DNA of 64,000 bases from the IMG/VR virus record IMGVR_UViG_3300018465_000004, positions 62,001 to 126,000 of that record, one strand, 5' to 3'. A program made the translations under genes and the position numbers. The notes beneath the pieces were generated by a model. That model had not been told where the DNA came from, did no database searches, and was given only the letters and a program-made list of their open reading frames with translations. Shown here one piece after another: positions 22,314 through 29,702 of this stretch. This DNA is from a virus. How positions within the stretch are numbered: the stretch's first letter is position 1; each line of letters opens with the position of its first letter.

Positions 22314-23378
22314 ATGTCAACCGCAGTCGGCCGCAGGTCCCGGTCCGGGACCGACTGGCTCCGCAGCCAGGTCCGCCGGATCGGCGAAGGACCCGTGCAG
22401 CCGGTGACCGCCGAGGTCGCCGCCACCGTCGAGGTGGAGAGCTGGTTGCAGTCCCACGGCGTCCAGTACGCGCCGCCGGCACCGATCCCGATGAGCCTCA
22501 TCGACGTGAAAGCATCACGGACCAACCAGGCCCGCCGCGATCCGATCGTCGCCGAAAGCGTGGACCGGTTCTGCACGGCCATGCGCGCCGGGGTGGCCTT
22601 CCCCCCGATCGTGGTCTACCCCAACGGCGGCAAGCTGGTGATTGTCGACGGGAACAACCGGCAGGCGTCGGCCGCCCGGGTCGGCGTCGACACCATCAAC
22701 GGCATCGTGCTGTCGGAGGAAACCCCGAGCGAGGTCATCCACCTGCTGACGGTCGAGGCCAACGCCCGCCACGGGGTCACCCCCGAGCTGGCCTGGCGGA
22801 TCCAGCAGGCGTTCGGACTGTCGGCCATGGGCTGGAGCGACGCCCAGGCCGCGGAGGCTGCCGGCCTGTCACCGGCCCAGCTCCGCAGCGCTCGCACGGT
22901 CCAGGATGCCGACCAGCGCGCCCGCGGCCTGAAGCTCGGTGGATTCCTCGACCTGCCGGCGTCGAGCAAGGTGGCGCTCGTCGCGGTCAAGGACGACGCC
23001 GTTTTCTTCGCCCTGGCCAAGCTCGCCACCTCGACCGGAATGACCACGGACGAGATCCGCGAGGTCACCCGCGCCCTGCGCGGCCTCAACTCCGAGGGCG
23101 CCCGGCTGGAATTCGTCGCCAAGGCGGCAAAGGTGCGGGCGGTCGAGCGTCGGCCCGTCAAGCACGCGCAGGGCAAGCACCCGCGGCTGCACTCGCCGAA
23201 GTCGGCACTTGCCGCGGGCATCGGTAAGGTGCTCGGAGTCAAGCCGGAGGATCTGGTCCGCCAGATCGTCACCAGACACGACCGGGAGCTGATCGAGCAA
23301 CGGCTCGACGAGCTTGACCGCAAGCTGGATGTCATCCGCGCTGCCATGAACGCGCTGCCCAAGCTGGACGGGGAGTAG
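22314..23378 (+). CDS. ParB-like nuclease-domain protein
   Basis: 354 aa from ATG 22314 (AGGAG ten nucleotides upstream); an ATG at 22293 has no such site. Residues 60-170 form a ParB/Srx-like domain: PPIVVYPNGGKLVIVDGNNR and the following QASAARVGV carry the G-N-(H/N)-R box. SAMGWSDAQAAEAAGLSPAQ (about 188-207) is an HTH. The rest is helical and basic. Phage ParB-like proteins bind DNA and some cut it; no ParA is encoded in the window. The iteron region at 12.6 kb is a conceivable target. Confidence 0.8.
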   Translation: MSTAVGRRSRSGTDWLRSQVRRIGEGPVQPVTAEVAATVEVESWLQSHGVQYAPPAPIPMSLIDVKASRTNQARRDPIVAESVDRFCTAMRAGVAFPPIVVYPNGGKLVIVDGNNRQASAARVGVDTINGIVLSEETPSEVIHLLTVEANARHGVTPELAWRIQQAFGLSAMGWSDAQAAEAAGLSPAQLRSARTVQDADQRARGLKLGGFLDLPASSKVALVAVKDDAVFFALAKLATSTGMTTDEIREVTRALRGLNSEGARLEFVAKAAKVRAVERRPVKHAQGKHPRLHSPKSALAAGIGKVLGVKPEDLVRQIVTRHDRELIEQRLDELDRKLDVIRAAMNALPKLDGE

Positions 23379-23382
23379 GCCA

Positions 23383-24012
23383 GTGGGAAGTCCGCTGTCC
23401 AGCGAGAGCAGGGACCTGCTCAAGCTGCTTCTCGACGGCCAGTGGCAACCCTTGGACGACGTCAAGGCGAGGGCGGCCAACCGGGTGATGCCGGGACGGG
23501 CGCTGCGCCACTACCAAACCAAGGAGCAGAGCAGGCTCAGCCGCGAAGGACCCCGCACGCACCAGGAACTTGACGTCGACCAGCAGATCCGAAGCGGGCA
23601 GGTGGCACTGGTCAACCAGGCGGTCTACTCGATGACCAAGAAGTACCTGGAGGTCCGCGACGACGGGCTTCTGGGCAGGCGAATGGTGCGGATACGGCCA
23701 AAGATGCTGGAACAGATCAAGGCCAGACCGACAACTCTGAGCCCGGGAAAAGCGGAAGACCCGCCGACCACTCCGGAGGAGGAAGAGTCTATGCCGGAGC
23801 CGCAGCCAACAGCGCCGTTGGAATCGTCGACGGGAGTCACAGAGGAACGACTCCGAAGCATCTTCGCTGAGGAGATCTCTGCCGCGCTGGACACCTTCCA
23901 GCTCGGGATGCAGCGCTACCTGGACGCCCAGTTCGCCGACCTGGACCGTCGACGCCGTCGAGGCAACCGCGGTGGAGATTCACGTCTACCACTGGACATC
24001 CGGAGACGGTAG
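23383..24012 (+). CDS. DNA-binding-like partner of the ParB gene (209 aa)
   Basis: GTG 4 nt after the ParB stop. The N-terminus (SSESRDLLKLLLDGQWQPLD) looks like a winged-helix start, and RALRHYQTKEQSRLSREGPR continues it. A Pro/Glu-rich linker (about 115-140) precedes a helical segment and a basic tail (DLDRRRRRGNRGGDSRLPLD). Likely acts with the ParB-like protein. Confidence 0.65.
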   Translation: MGSPLSSESRDLLKLLLDGQWQPLDDVKARAANRVMPGRALRHYQTKEQSRLSREGPRTHQELDVDQQIRSGQVALVNQAVYSMTKKYLEVRDDGLLGRRMVRIRPKMLEQIKARPTTLSPGKAEDPPTTPEEEESMPEPQPTAPLESSTGVTEERLRSIFAEEISAALDTFQLGMQRYLDAQFADLDRRRRRGNRGGDSRLPLDIRRR

Positions 24013-24245
24013 TGCCGCGACAGTTCGACTCCGATGCGGTGGCCAGGGGCGAGGAAGGTCTCCGGTTCACCGAGAACCTCGACTGTCCACAGTGCGCGCT
24101 CATGTTCGAGGGGGTGTTCGTCGATGACTCGATATCCGTCGAGGACATCGTCGACCCCCCTCGGGCCGCGCACACATGTCCTGGCTGCGGGCACCAGTGG
24201 ACGGCTGAGATGACCGGTTGGACCTTCTTCTCCGAAGCCGGCTGA
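24012..24245 (+). CDS. zinc-ribbon protein (77 aa)
   Basis: GTG overlaps the previous stop by one base. CPQC (about residues 25-28) and CPGC (about 56-59) form a clear zinc ribbon. Acidic centre. Last gene before the tRNA. Confidence 0.7.
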   Translation: MPRQFDSDAVARGEEGLRFTENLDCPQCALMFEGVFVDDSISVEDIVDPPRAAHTCPGCGHQWTAEMTGWTFFSEAG

Positions 24246-24307
24246 GCGCCGGGCGCGGAAACTGTCGTACGGTCGCGGTAGAAGTGGGTGGGCATACCAG
24301 CCTCCGA

Positions 24308-24381
24308 CGCGGGGTGGCGCAGTTCGGTAGCGCAGCGGGCTCATAATCCGCAGGCCATGGGTTCAAATCCCATCCCCGCCT
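24308..24381 (+). tRNA. tRNA-Met (CAT)
   Basis: Full cloverleaf: acceptor CGCGGGG / CCCCGCC, U8, D arm GCGC-AGTTCGGTA-GCGC, anticodon stem GCGGG / TCCGC with loop CTCATAA (anticodon CAT), variable AGGCC, T arm ATGGG-TTCAAAT-CCCAT, discriminator T; CCA is not encoded. The 1:72 pair is C-C, a mismatch. Initiators also lack a 1:72 pair, but they need three G-C pairs at 29-31/39-41, and here pair 31:39 is G-U. Elongator Met is the likely identity. Confidence 0.85.
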
Positions 24382-24385
24382 CGAT

Positions 24386-24417
24386 GACGGGGCGGCCAGG
24401 TTCCTGGCCGCCCCGTC
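24386..24417 (+). terminator. terminator after tRNA
   Basis: Perfect 15-bp arms GACGGGGCGGCCAGG / CCTGGCCGCCCCGTC with a TT centre, then CTGTCTGTTC. Starts 4 nt after the tRNA. Confidence 0.85.
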
Positions 24418-24439
24418 CTGTCTGTTCACAGAGGGCAAG

Positions 24440-24562
24440 GTGAGTTCGATCAAAAGCTGGTTCAACGCCCGGTGGCCGTATCTGAGGCTGTGCACGGCAC
24501 GGTGGTGCCTGCGCGGGCAGATCTACGACTACCGCTGCTACCGCCACCAACGGCATGCCTGA
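24440..24562 (+). CDS. small basic Cys protein (40 aa)
   Basis: GTG after GAGGGCAAG. MSSIKSWFNARWPYLRLCTA onward is rich in Arg, Trp, Tyr, Cys and His. Overlaps the next start by 8 nt. Weakly supported; coupling is the main argument. Confidence 0.4.
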   Translation: MSSIKSWFNARWPYLRLCTARWCLRGQIYDYRCYRHQRHA

Positions 24563-24764
24563 GCCGTTCCTCCGGTCGGAACTCGGTCGGGGTCCCGAGG
24601 CGACCCTGGACATGACGCGGCGCATCCGTGCCCTGCGAGCAACCGGGGCCGACATCCTGACAGCCCTGTGGATCCGCCACCTGATCGCCACCACCGGAGA
24701 CGGCTATGTCTACGACTTTGCGACCGAACGCGATGAAGCCCTCGCAGGCGACCCCGCCCAATAG
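24555..24764 (+). CDS. hypothetical protein (69 aa)
   Basis: Begins MPEPFLRSELGRGPEATLDM; helical middle RRIRALRATGADILTALWIR. Its 3' end overlaps the next gene by 59 nt. No family known. Confidence 0.55.
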   Translation: MPEPFLRSELGRGPEATLDMTRRIRALRATGADILTALWIRHLIATTGDGYVYDFATERDEALAGDPAQ

Positions 24765-25113
24765 GTTCGACCGCTTCGCCACCGCCGTCGCCGGCTGGGT
24801 TGCCCGCGGCTGGTTCTTCGCAGCATGTGTGGCCCTGGTCGTCGCCTGGGGACCGACAATCCTGCTGGTCCGCGACATCGACACCTGGCAGCTGTTGATC
24901 AACACACCGACCACCATCATCACCTTCCTCCTGGTCGCGCTGATCCAGAACACCCAGGCCCGGGACAGCCGGGCCGTTCACCGCAAGCTCAACGCCATCG
25001 CCGACGCGGTGGCCGACCTGATGGAGTCCACACCAGACTCAACCGGTGAACTCGTCCGCGACGTTGACGAGCTGCGTGCAGCCGTCGGCCTGGAAAGCCG
25101 GGAAGGGACATGA
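24706..25113 (+). CDS. low-affinity iron permease-like membrane protein
   Basis: 135 aa. The ATG at 24706 has GGAG six nucleotides upstream. NRFDRFATAVAGWVARGWFF, then a hydrophobic helix, DTWQLLINTPTTIITFLLVA and LIQNTQARDSRAVHRKLNAI closely follow the bacterial low-affinity iron permease family (FDRFA...W...TWQLxINTxTTIxTFLxVxLIQNTQxRD...KLxxL). Two transmembrane segments are visible. In a phage it may be a host-derived membrane protein or perform a lysis or exclusion role; transport is not shown. Confidence 0.75.
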   Translation: MSTTLRPNAMKPSQATPPNRFDRFATAVAGWVARGWFFAACVALVVAWGPTILLVRDIDTWQLLINTPTTIITFLLVALIQNTQARDSRAVHRKLNAIADAVADLMESTPDSTGELVRDVDELRAAVGLESREGT

Positions 25114-25304
25114 GCGAATCAAAGGCGCGGATGCAGGCGGATCTTCGTGCCCTGCGCCGGGAAGCCGACCGTGCCCACGCCATCGCCGCGGACCTGTTGC
25201 AGCACATCGTGGACCTGCACGAGCACCTGCATCAGGTGCACGGTGAACGCCACCAGCTGGCCGTGCAGGTGCCTGAGTCGCTCTGGCGGCGGGTGAACGT
25301 GTGA
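25110..25304 (+). CDS. small helical protein (64 aa)
   Basis: ATG after GGGAAGGGAC, ATGA overlap with the permease-like gene. A single long His-rich helix (LQHIVDLHEHLHQVHGERHQ) suggests a coiled coil. Coupled by an ATGA-type overlap to the Rad50-like gene. Confidence 0.65.
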   Translation: MSESKARMQADLRALRREADRAHAIAADLLQHIVDLHEHLHQVHGERHQLAVQVPESLWRRVNV

Positions 25305-26236
25305 TCGAGCACGTCGCCATCCGCAGCTTCCAGAGCCTGCGCAGGGTCGACCTCGACCTCGGCCGCTTCACCGTCATCGTCGGCCAGTCCTCATCGGGCA
25401 AGTCCGCCCTGATGCGAGCCTTCCGCGCCGTCGCCTCCAACATCTCCGGAACCTCGGCAATCACCCGTGGCGCCGACGCCGCCGCCATCACCGTGCGCAC
25501 CGGCGAGGCCGCGGTGACCCTGGAGTACAGCCGCGGGGCCTGGCGCTACCGGCTGGTCGGACCCGACGGGGAAAAGGACTACACCAAGCTCAACCGGTCC
25601 GTCCCCGAGGCGGTCACCCAGACGCTGCGCATCGCCCCCGTCCCCACCACCGGCACCTCGATCAACTTCGCCGGCCAGTTCGACCGGCCGTACCTGCTCA
25701 CCGAGTCCGGCGCCACCGTCGCCCGCGAGCTGGGCGAGCTGACCAATGTGGACACCATCTACGCGGCGGTCCGGGAAGCCAACCGTGTGCGGGCAGCCGC
25801 CGCCGGCACCTTGAAGACCCGCCGCGCCGACCTCGAACGGCTGGTGACCGAGGCAGCCCGCTTCGCCGACCTCAAAGTCCGCCTCGCCGCATGCGACCGC
25901 GCCGAGCTGGCCGCCGCCCGCGCCGCCCACCTCAAAGACCAGATCCGCCGGTTGACGGCCGCCACGGATGCCCTGGAGATCGCGGAAGGTGTCCTGGCCC
26001 GAGCCGAACAGCTGCCGCCCGTCCCGTCCGAGACGGCCGCTCTAGCCGCCCACGGGCGGCTCACCACCCTCCATCAACTCCTGCGCGAATGCGCTTCCGC
26101 CGCCAAAGCCGAGGCGGAAGCCGCGCAGGCGAAGTACCGGACCTCAACCGCTACCGCGGTGCTGGAGCAGCAGCTGCACGCCCTGCTCGTCGAGGCCGGT
26201 ACCTGCCCCACCTGTCAACAACCCATACGTAACTAA
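25301..26236 (+). CDS. Rad50/SbcC N-terminal half (Walker A to zinc hook)
   Basis: 311 aa. MIEHVAIRSFQSLRRVDLDL is the usual SMC/Rad50 start, and VGQSSSGKSALM (residues 27-38) is the Walker A loop. A Q-loop region follows (INFAGQFDRPYLL, about 125-137). Residues 150-295 are a long coiled coil, and the protein ends with CPTCQQPIRN. CxxC at 302-305 is the Rad50 zinc hook. No Walker B or signature motif is present; both are supplied by the separate gene at 30899-31540. The Mre11 homologue lies 950 nt downstream. Expected role: the ATP-gated DNA-end clamp of a Mre11-Rad50 nuclease. Confidence 0.85.
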   Translation: MIEHVAIRSFQSLRRVDLDLGRFTVIVGQSSSGKSALMRAFRAVASNISGTSAITRGADAAAITVRTGEAAVTLEYSRGAWRYRLVGPDGEKDYTKLNRSVPEAVTQTLRIAPVPTTGTSINFAGQFDRPYLLTESGATVARELGELTNVDTIYAAVREANRVRAAAAGTLKTRRADLERLVTEAARFADLKVRLAACDRAELAAARAAHLKDQIRRLTAATDALEIAEGVLARAEQLPPVPSETAALAAHGRLTTLHQLLRECASAAKAEAEAAQAKYRTSTATAVLEQQLHALLVEAGTCPTCQQPIRN

Positions 26237-26254
26237 AAGCTGGAGATGCCAGTT

Positions 26255-26686
26255 ATGAGCGGTATGAGCCACACCATCATTGGTGCCGGGGGCGGCTTCA
26301 ACGCAGCTTCCTTCGCGCCGGTCAGCGTCAGCGACATCGTCCAGGGACGGTGCGGGCCGCACGGCTACGGCCAGCCCTGCCCCAGCAAGAGCCCGTCCAC
26401 CAGCCCCTCGCCGAGCCCGTCGAAGAGCCCGTCCGCCAGCGCTTCGCCGAGCCCGTCGACCAGCCCGTCAGCGTCGTCGAGCAGCTCGGCGCCGGGGACC
26501 CCGTCCACCTCGCCGCAGCCGTCCACCTCGACCAGCACCACCACACCGCCGCTGGAGCTGCCCCGCACCGACTCCCTGCCCGGGACCGGCGCGATGGTCG
26601 GCTTCGGACTGCTCCTCGTCGTCGCCGGATCCGGGCTCGTCATGGCGACCCGCCGGATCGGCCGGCACCGCCGCCAGCGCGCGTAA
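26255..26686 (+). CDS. Ser/Pro-rich protein with LPGTG sorting-like end (143 aa)
   Basis: ATG 26255 has GGAG nine nucleotides upstream. Residues 47-100 are a low-complexity Ser/Pro/Thr linker. The C-terminus has LPGTG (108-112), then a hydrophobic helix (AMVGFGLLLVVAGSGLVMAT) and a basic tail RRIGRHRRQRA, the three parts of a sortase sorting signal. The N-terminus lacks a convincing signal peptide, having only a weakly hydrophobic GAGGGFNAASFAPV. If exported, it would be attached to the host wall. Confidence 0.7.
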   Translation: MSGMSHTIIGAGGGFNAASFAPVSVSDIVQGRCGPHGYGQPCPSKSPSTSPSPSPSKSPSASASPSPSTSPSASSSSSAPGTPSTSPQPSTSTSTTTPPLELPRTDSLPGTGAMVGFGLLLVVAGSGLVMATRRIGRHRRQRA

Positions 26687-26708
26687 ACGACGGCCCGCGC
26701 CGTGTAGA

Positions 26709-26738
26709 AGTCCCCAGGAGGCACGCCTCCTGGGGACT
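26709..26738 (+). terminator. terminator hairpin after LPGTG gene
   Basis: 13-bp arms AGTCCCCAGGAGG / CCTCCTGGGGACT around CACG, followed by CTCTGC. It isolates the LPGTG gene from the deaminase gene that starts 17 nt later. Confidence 0.8.
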
Positions 26739-26755
26739 CTCTGCATGGAGGTGCG

Positions 26756-27196
26756 GTGCCGCGACCACATTGGACGGACTACTTTCTGGCGATCGCCCAC
26801 CAGGTCGCTGAGCGCACTGACTGCCGCCGGGCAAAAGTGGGTGCCGTCCTGGTCGACCAGCGTCACCGCATCGTCGGATCCGGCTACCCCGGCACCGTTC
26901 CTGGGCGACCCGGCTGCCTGGCCGGTGCCTGCCCCCGCGGCCTCAAGTCCGCCGCCGAGCAGCCCCCGCTCAGCGCTTACGACGACTGCATCTCGGTGCA
27001 CGCCGAGGCCAACGCCATCCTCAACTCCGACCGGGCGCTCTACACCGGCGGCATCATCTATGTCACCCGCGAACCCTGCCACTGGTGCTTCAAGCTCCTC
27101 CAGGCCGCCGGTCTGAACCTGGCCGTCTACGGCAGCCCCGGCGACTTCCGGTTCACCGACCTGGCCAAGTGGCAGGCGGTACAGGCTGATGTCTGA
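26756..27196 (+). CDS. dCMP deaminase family protein
   Basis: 146 aa from GTG, GGAGG four nucleotides upstream. Zinc deaminase motifs VHAEANAIL (His82, Glu84) and EPCHWCFKLL (Cys108, Cys111). Length and insert with CLAGACPRG (54-62) match phage and bacterial dCMP/ComE-type deaminases, which convert dCMP to dUMP. This feeds the ThyX encoded at 31704. Overlaps the Mre11-like gene by 8 nt. Confidence 0.85.
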   Translation: MPRPHWTDYFLAIAHQVAERTDCRRAKVGAVLVDQRHRIVGSGYPGTVPGRPGCLAGACPRGLKSAAEQPPLSAYDDCISVHAEANAILNSDRALYTGGIIYVTREPCHWCFKLLQAAGLNLAVYGSPGDFRFTDLAKWQAVQADV

Positions 27197-28148
27197 GTAC
27201 CTGCTGATGGGCGACATCCACCTCTCCGACCGGCCCCCGTCGAGCTGCACCGACAGCTACCAGGACGACATCTTCGACCTGTTGCGCCACGTCGGCACCA
27301 TCGCCGCCGATCGCAGGTCCGCGGGCGTCATCTGGGCCGGTGACGTGTTCCACCACAAGACCCCCGGGCGGACCAGCCACCGCACCGTCATCGACCTGAT
27401 CGCGCTGCTCTTCGACTACCCCTGCCCGACCTACGTCGTGCCCGGCAACCACGACATGCTGCACGACCGGCTCGACAGCATCGACAACACCCAACCCCTC
27501 GGCGTGGTCATCGCCTCCGGCGCCCTGCGCCTGCTCAACGGCTGGATGAACAGCGGCGGCGACCTGGTCTACGGCGTGCCCTGGCTGATGCGTTTCACTG
27601 ACGACGCGGTCGAGTCCGCTTTCGCCGACTGGCGCCACCTCAACCCCGAAGGTGCCGCCGCGCTGTGCGTCACCCACGCCCCGCTCTACCCGGTAGGTAG
27701 AGAACTCGCCTACGAGAACTACCCCGCCGGCAAGTGGGCGTGGGCGATGGGCGGACACGGCAGCGTCTACTACGGACACGTCCACGAGCCGCACGGCATC
27801 CACCAGGTCGGCGGAGTGACCTTCTGCAACGCCGGAGCCCTCTCCCGCGGTTCCCTGCACGAACACAACCTCACCCGCCCGGTCCAGATCGCCGCCTGGA
27901 GCGCCGACACCGGCACCTTCGCGCTGCTCGACCTTCCCCACAAGCCGGCCGAAGAGGTCTTCCGCCTCGTCGAGGCAAAGCAGGCCCGCACCGCCCAGGT
28001 CGAACTCGACCGGTTCCTCGACTCCGTCGGCCAGGCCCGGCTCGAAATCACCTCCATCGAGGCGGTCCTGGCCCACGTGCGCACCCTGCACCTCGGCGAG
28101 GAACTCGAACGCCTCATCGCCGCCCTGTTGGAAGAGGCCAGCGCGTGA
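27189..28148 (+). CDS. Mre11/SbcD-type nuclease
   Basis: 319 aa. Calcineurin-like phosphoesterase motifs in order: LMGDIHLSD (D9, H11), IWAGDVFHH, VVPGNHDML, CVTHAPLY and YYGHVHEPHG. These are the Mn-binding residues of Mre11/SbcD. The final 80 residues are helical (RTAQVELDRFLDSVGQARLE), as in the Rad50-binding capping end. It lies between the two Rad50 half-genes and is coupled to the HAD phosphatase gene. Confidence 0.9.
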   Translation: MSEYLLMGDIHLSDRPPSSCTDSYQDDIFDLLRHVGTIAADRRSAGVIWAGDVFHHKTPGRTSHRTVIDLIALLFDYPCPTYVVPGNHDMLHDRLDSIDNTQPLGVVIASGALRLLNGWMNSGGDLVYGVPWLMRFTDDAVESAFADWRHLNPEGAAALCVTHAPLYPVGRELAYENYPAGKWAWAMGGHGSVYYGHVHEPHGIHQVGGVTFCNAGALSRGSLHEHNLTRPVQIAAWSADTGTFALLDLPHKPAEEVFRLVEAKQARTAQVELDRFLDSVGQARLEITSIEAVLAHVRTLHLGEELERLIAALLEEASA

Positions 28149-28633
28149 ACCCGCTCTACCGCACCGTCGCCGGCACCCGGATGGAGGTCATCCTCACCGA
28201 CCTGGACTCCACGCTGGCCGACACGCGCCAACGCCGGCATCTGTGCCCCACCGTGGACGCGGCACGGACCTGGTCCGCCTACGCGATGGCCTGCTCCAAC
28301 GACGCCCCGATGCTCGGACCCATCGCCGCCCTGCGGATGTTCCACGCCGCCGGCTACGGCGTGCACATCGTCACCAACCGGCCCGAGTGCTCCCGCGCCC
28401 TGACCGAACGGTGGCTGCGGACCCACTGCGTGGCCTACGAAGTGCTGCGGATGCGCCCCGACGACAGCCCGTTCGACGGCGACATCAAACTCGCCTACCT
28501 CGACGAGATCCGCGCCACTGGCTACGCACCCCTGCTCTTCCTCGAAGACTGGGCCGAGACCGCAGCCGCCATCGAAGCCGCCGGAGTCCCCACACTCTGC
28601 CTGAACCCCCGCTACCAGCTGGCCCCGGTATGA
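28145..28633 (+). CDS. HAD-superfamily phosphatase, PNKP 3'-phosphatase-like
   Basis: 162 aa from GTG overlapping the mre11-like stop. Motifs: ILTDLDSTLADTRQRRHL (D19, D21), HIVTNRPE (motif II), and KLAYLDEI followed by APLLFLEDW (motifs III/IV). The DLDSTLADT...R pattern with the late D-W is like the phosphatase half of T4 polynucleotide kinase, so end-healing of nicked or cut DNA/RNA is plausible. There is no kinase domain. Confidence 0.75.
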   Translation: MNPLYRTVAGTRMEVILTDLDSTLADTRQRRHLCPTVDAARTWSAYAMACSNDAPMLGPIAALRMFHAAGYGVHIVTNRPECSRALTERWLRTHCVAYEVLRMRPDDSPFDGDIKLAYLDEIRATGYAPLLFLEDWAETAAAIEAAGVPTLCLNPRYQLAPV

Positions 28634-29451
28634 AACCCATCCGGATCTCCTGGAGCGCGCTACGCACCCACGACGAGTGCGGCATGAAAGCCCGCCTGAT
28701 CCGCGAAGGCAAACGCAGCCCGGTCAAGGATCTGCGCAACTACTACCACGGCATGGTCGTGGACTCCGTCATGCAGCAGTGGCTCGCCGACCCGCAGCGG
28801 CGCCCCGGGCAGATGACCACCATGGTCGACGCCGCCATCGTCGACGGCCTCACCGAGGCCCGTAGTTCCGGCGACGGCATGGTGCGCTGGCGCAACCCCG
28901 ACGACCGCGCCCAGTTGCGCCAGTTCTGCCTCGACCTCGTCGACCGGCTCGAACCACTGCTCGCCCGCCACGTCCTGCCCTACCACTTCCGCGCCCCGTA
29001 CCGCTTCGAAGTGCCCGTCGTCGTCGCCGGCAGCACCGTCCTGCTCGTCGGCGAGATGGACATCCTGGTCCACCACCAACCCGGCTACGTCGTACTCGAC
29101 CTCAAAGCCACCGCCGACGACCAGTACTGGCGGCGGGTCGCCGGCCAGCTCACCTTCTACGACCTGGCCGTGCTCGGCCTCTTCGGCGAACCCACCCGGG
29201 CCGTCGGACTCATCCAGCCCATGTGTCCCCAGCAGATGCTCGGCATCACCATCACCGACGAGGACCGCCGCCAGATGTGGGCCCGCATCCAACGCATGGT
29301 CGAAGAGATCCGCACCGACGCCATCACCTGCAAGTCCGGCACCGCCGGCTGTACCTGGTGCGAGGTCCGCCACGCCTGCCCCCGTTACGCACCCGAGGCC
29401 GACTCACTCGGCCTGGGTCTGCGCCGCGCCGCCGAGGAGGCCCGCCAGTGA
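28630..29451 (+). CDS. Cas4/RecB-like PD-(D/E)XK nuclease with Fe-S cysteines
   Basis: 273 aa, ATGA-coupled. Catalytic pattern LLVGEMDILV (about residues 138-147) and GYVVLDLKAT (about 156-165). Cysteines HDEC (C17) and CKSGTAGCTWC, with the following HACPRY at the end, give the one-plus-three arrangement of Cas4/AddB Fe-S nucleases. SWSALRTHDECGMKARL is the typical PD-(D/E)XK N-terminus. Expected activity: 5'-3' exonuclease at DNA ends, alongside Mre11-Rad50. No cas genes are present. Confidence 0.85.
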   Translation: MKPIRISWSALRTHDECGMKARLIREGKRSPVKDLRNYYHGMVVDSVMQQWLADPQRRPGQMTTMVDAAIVDGLTEARSSGDGMVRWRNPDDRAQLRQFCLDLVDRLEPLLARHVLPYHFRAPYRFEVPVVVAGSTVLLVGEMDILVHHQPGYVVLDLKATADDQYWRRVAGQLTFYDLAVLGLFGEPTRAVGLIQPMCPQQMLGITITDEDRRQMWARIQRMVEEIRTDAITCKSGTAGCTWCEVRHACPRYAPEADSLGLGLRRAAEEARQ

Positions 29452-29699
29452 CCGCCGACTTCGAAACCAGGGTCAACGCCCTCCGCGAGCGCATCGCCGC
29501 CGCGCAACGCGACCGCATCCGCGCCGAACATGCCCGCGACGCCGCGCAGGCCCAGGCGCAGCGTGCCCGGCAGGCACTGCACGACGAGTTCGGTATAGCC
29601 ACGCCGGAGCAGGCCCGCACCCTGCTGGCCGCACTCCAGGAACAGCTCGCCGATGAGCTGGCCATCCTCAACGCCGAGCTGGACAAGATCGGGGCATAG
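29448..29699 (+). CDS. coiled-coil protein (83 aa)
   Basis: GTGA overlap with the nuclease gene. A single long coiled coil (RVNALRERIAAAQRDRIRAE onward) with a helical end. Could belong with the Rad50 halves, which also carry coiled coils; this is inference from location. Confidence 0.65.
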   Translation: MTADFETRVNALRERIAAAQRDRIRAEHARDAAQAQAQRARQALHDEFGIATPEQARTLLAALQEQLADELAILNAELDKIGA

Positions 29700-29702
29700 C
29701 CG

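Noticed and set aside
22314-24012. Plasmid-type ParABS partition system
   Set aside because: A ParB-like gene and an HTH partner are present, but no ParA ATPase is found; phage ParB-like proteins often have other roles.
28630-29451. CRISPR adaptation role for the Cas4-like nuclease
   Set aside because: No other cas genes or array; the neighbours are Mre11 and Rad50 parts, so DNA-end processing is more likely.
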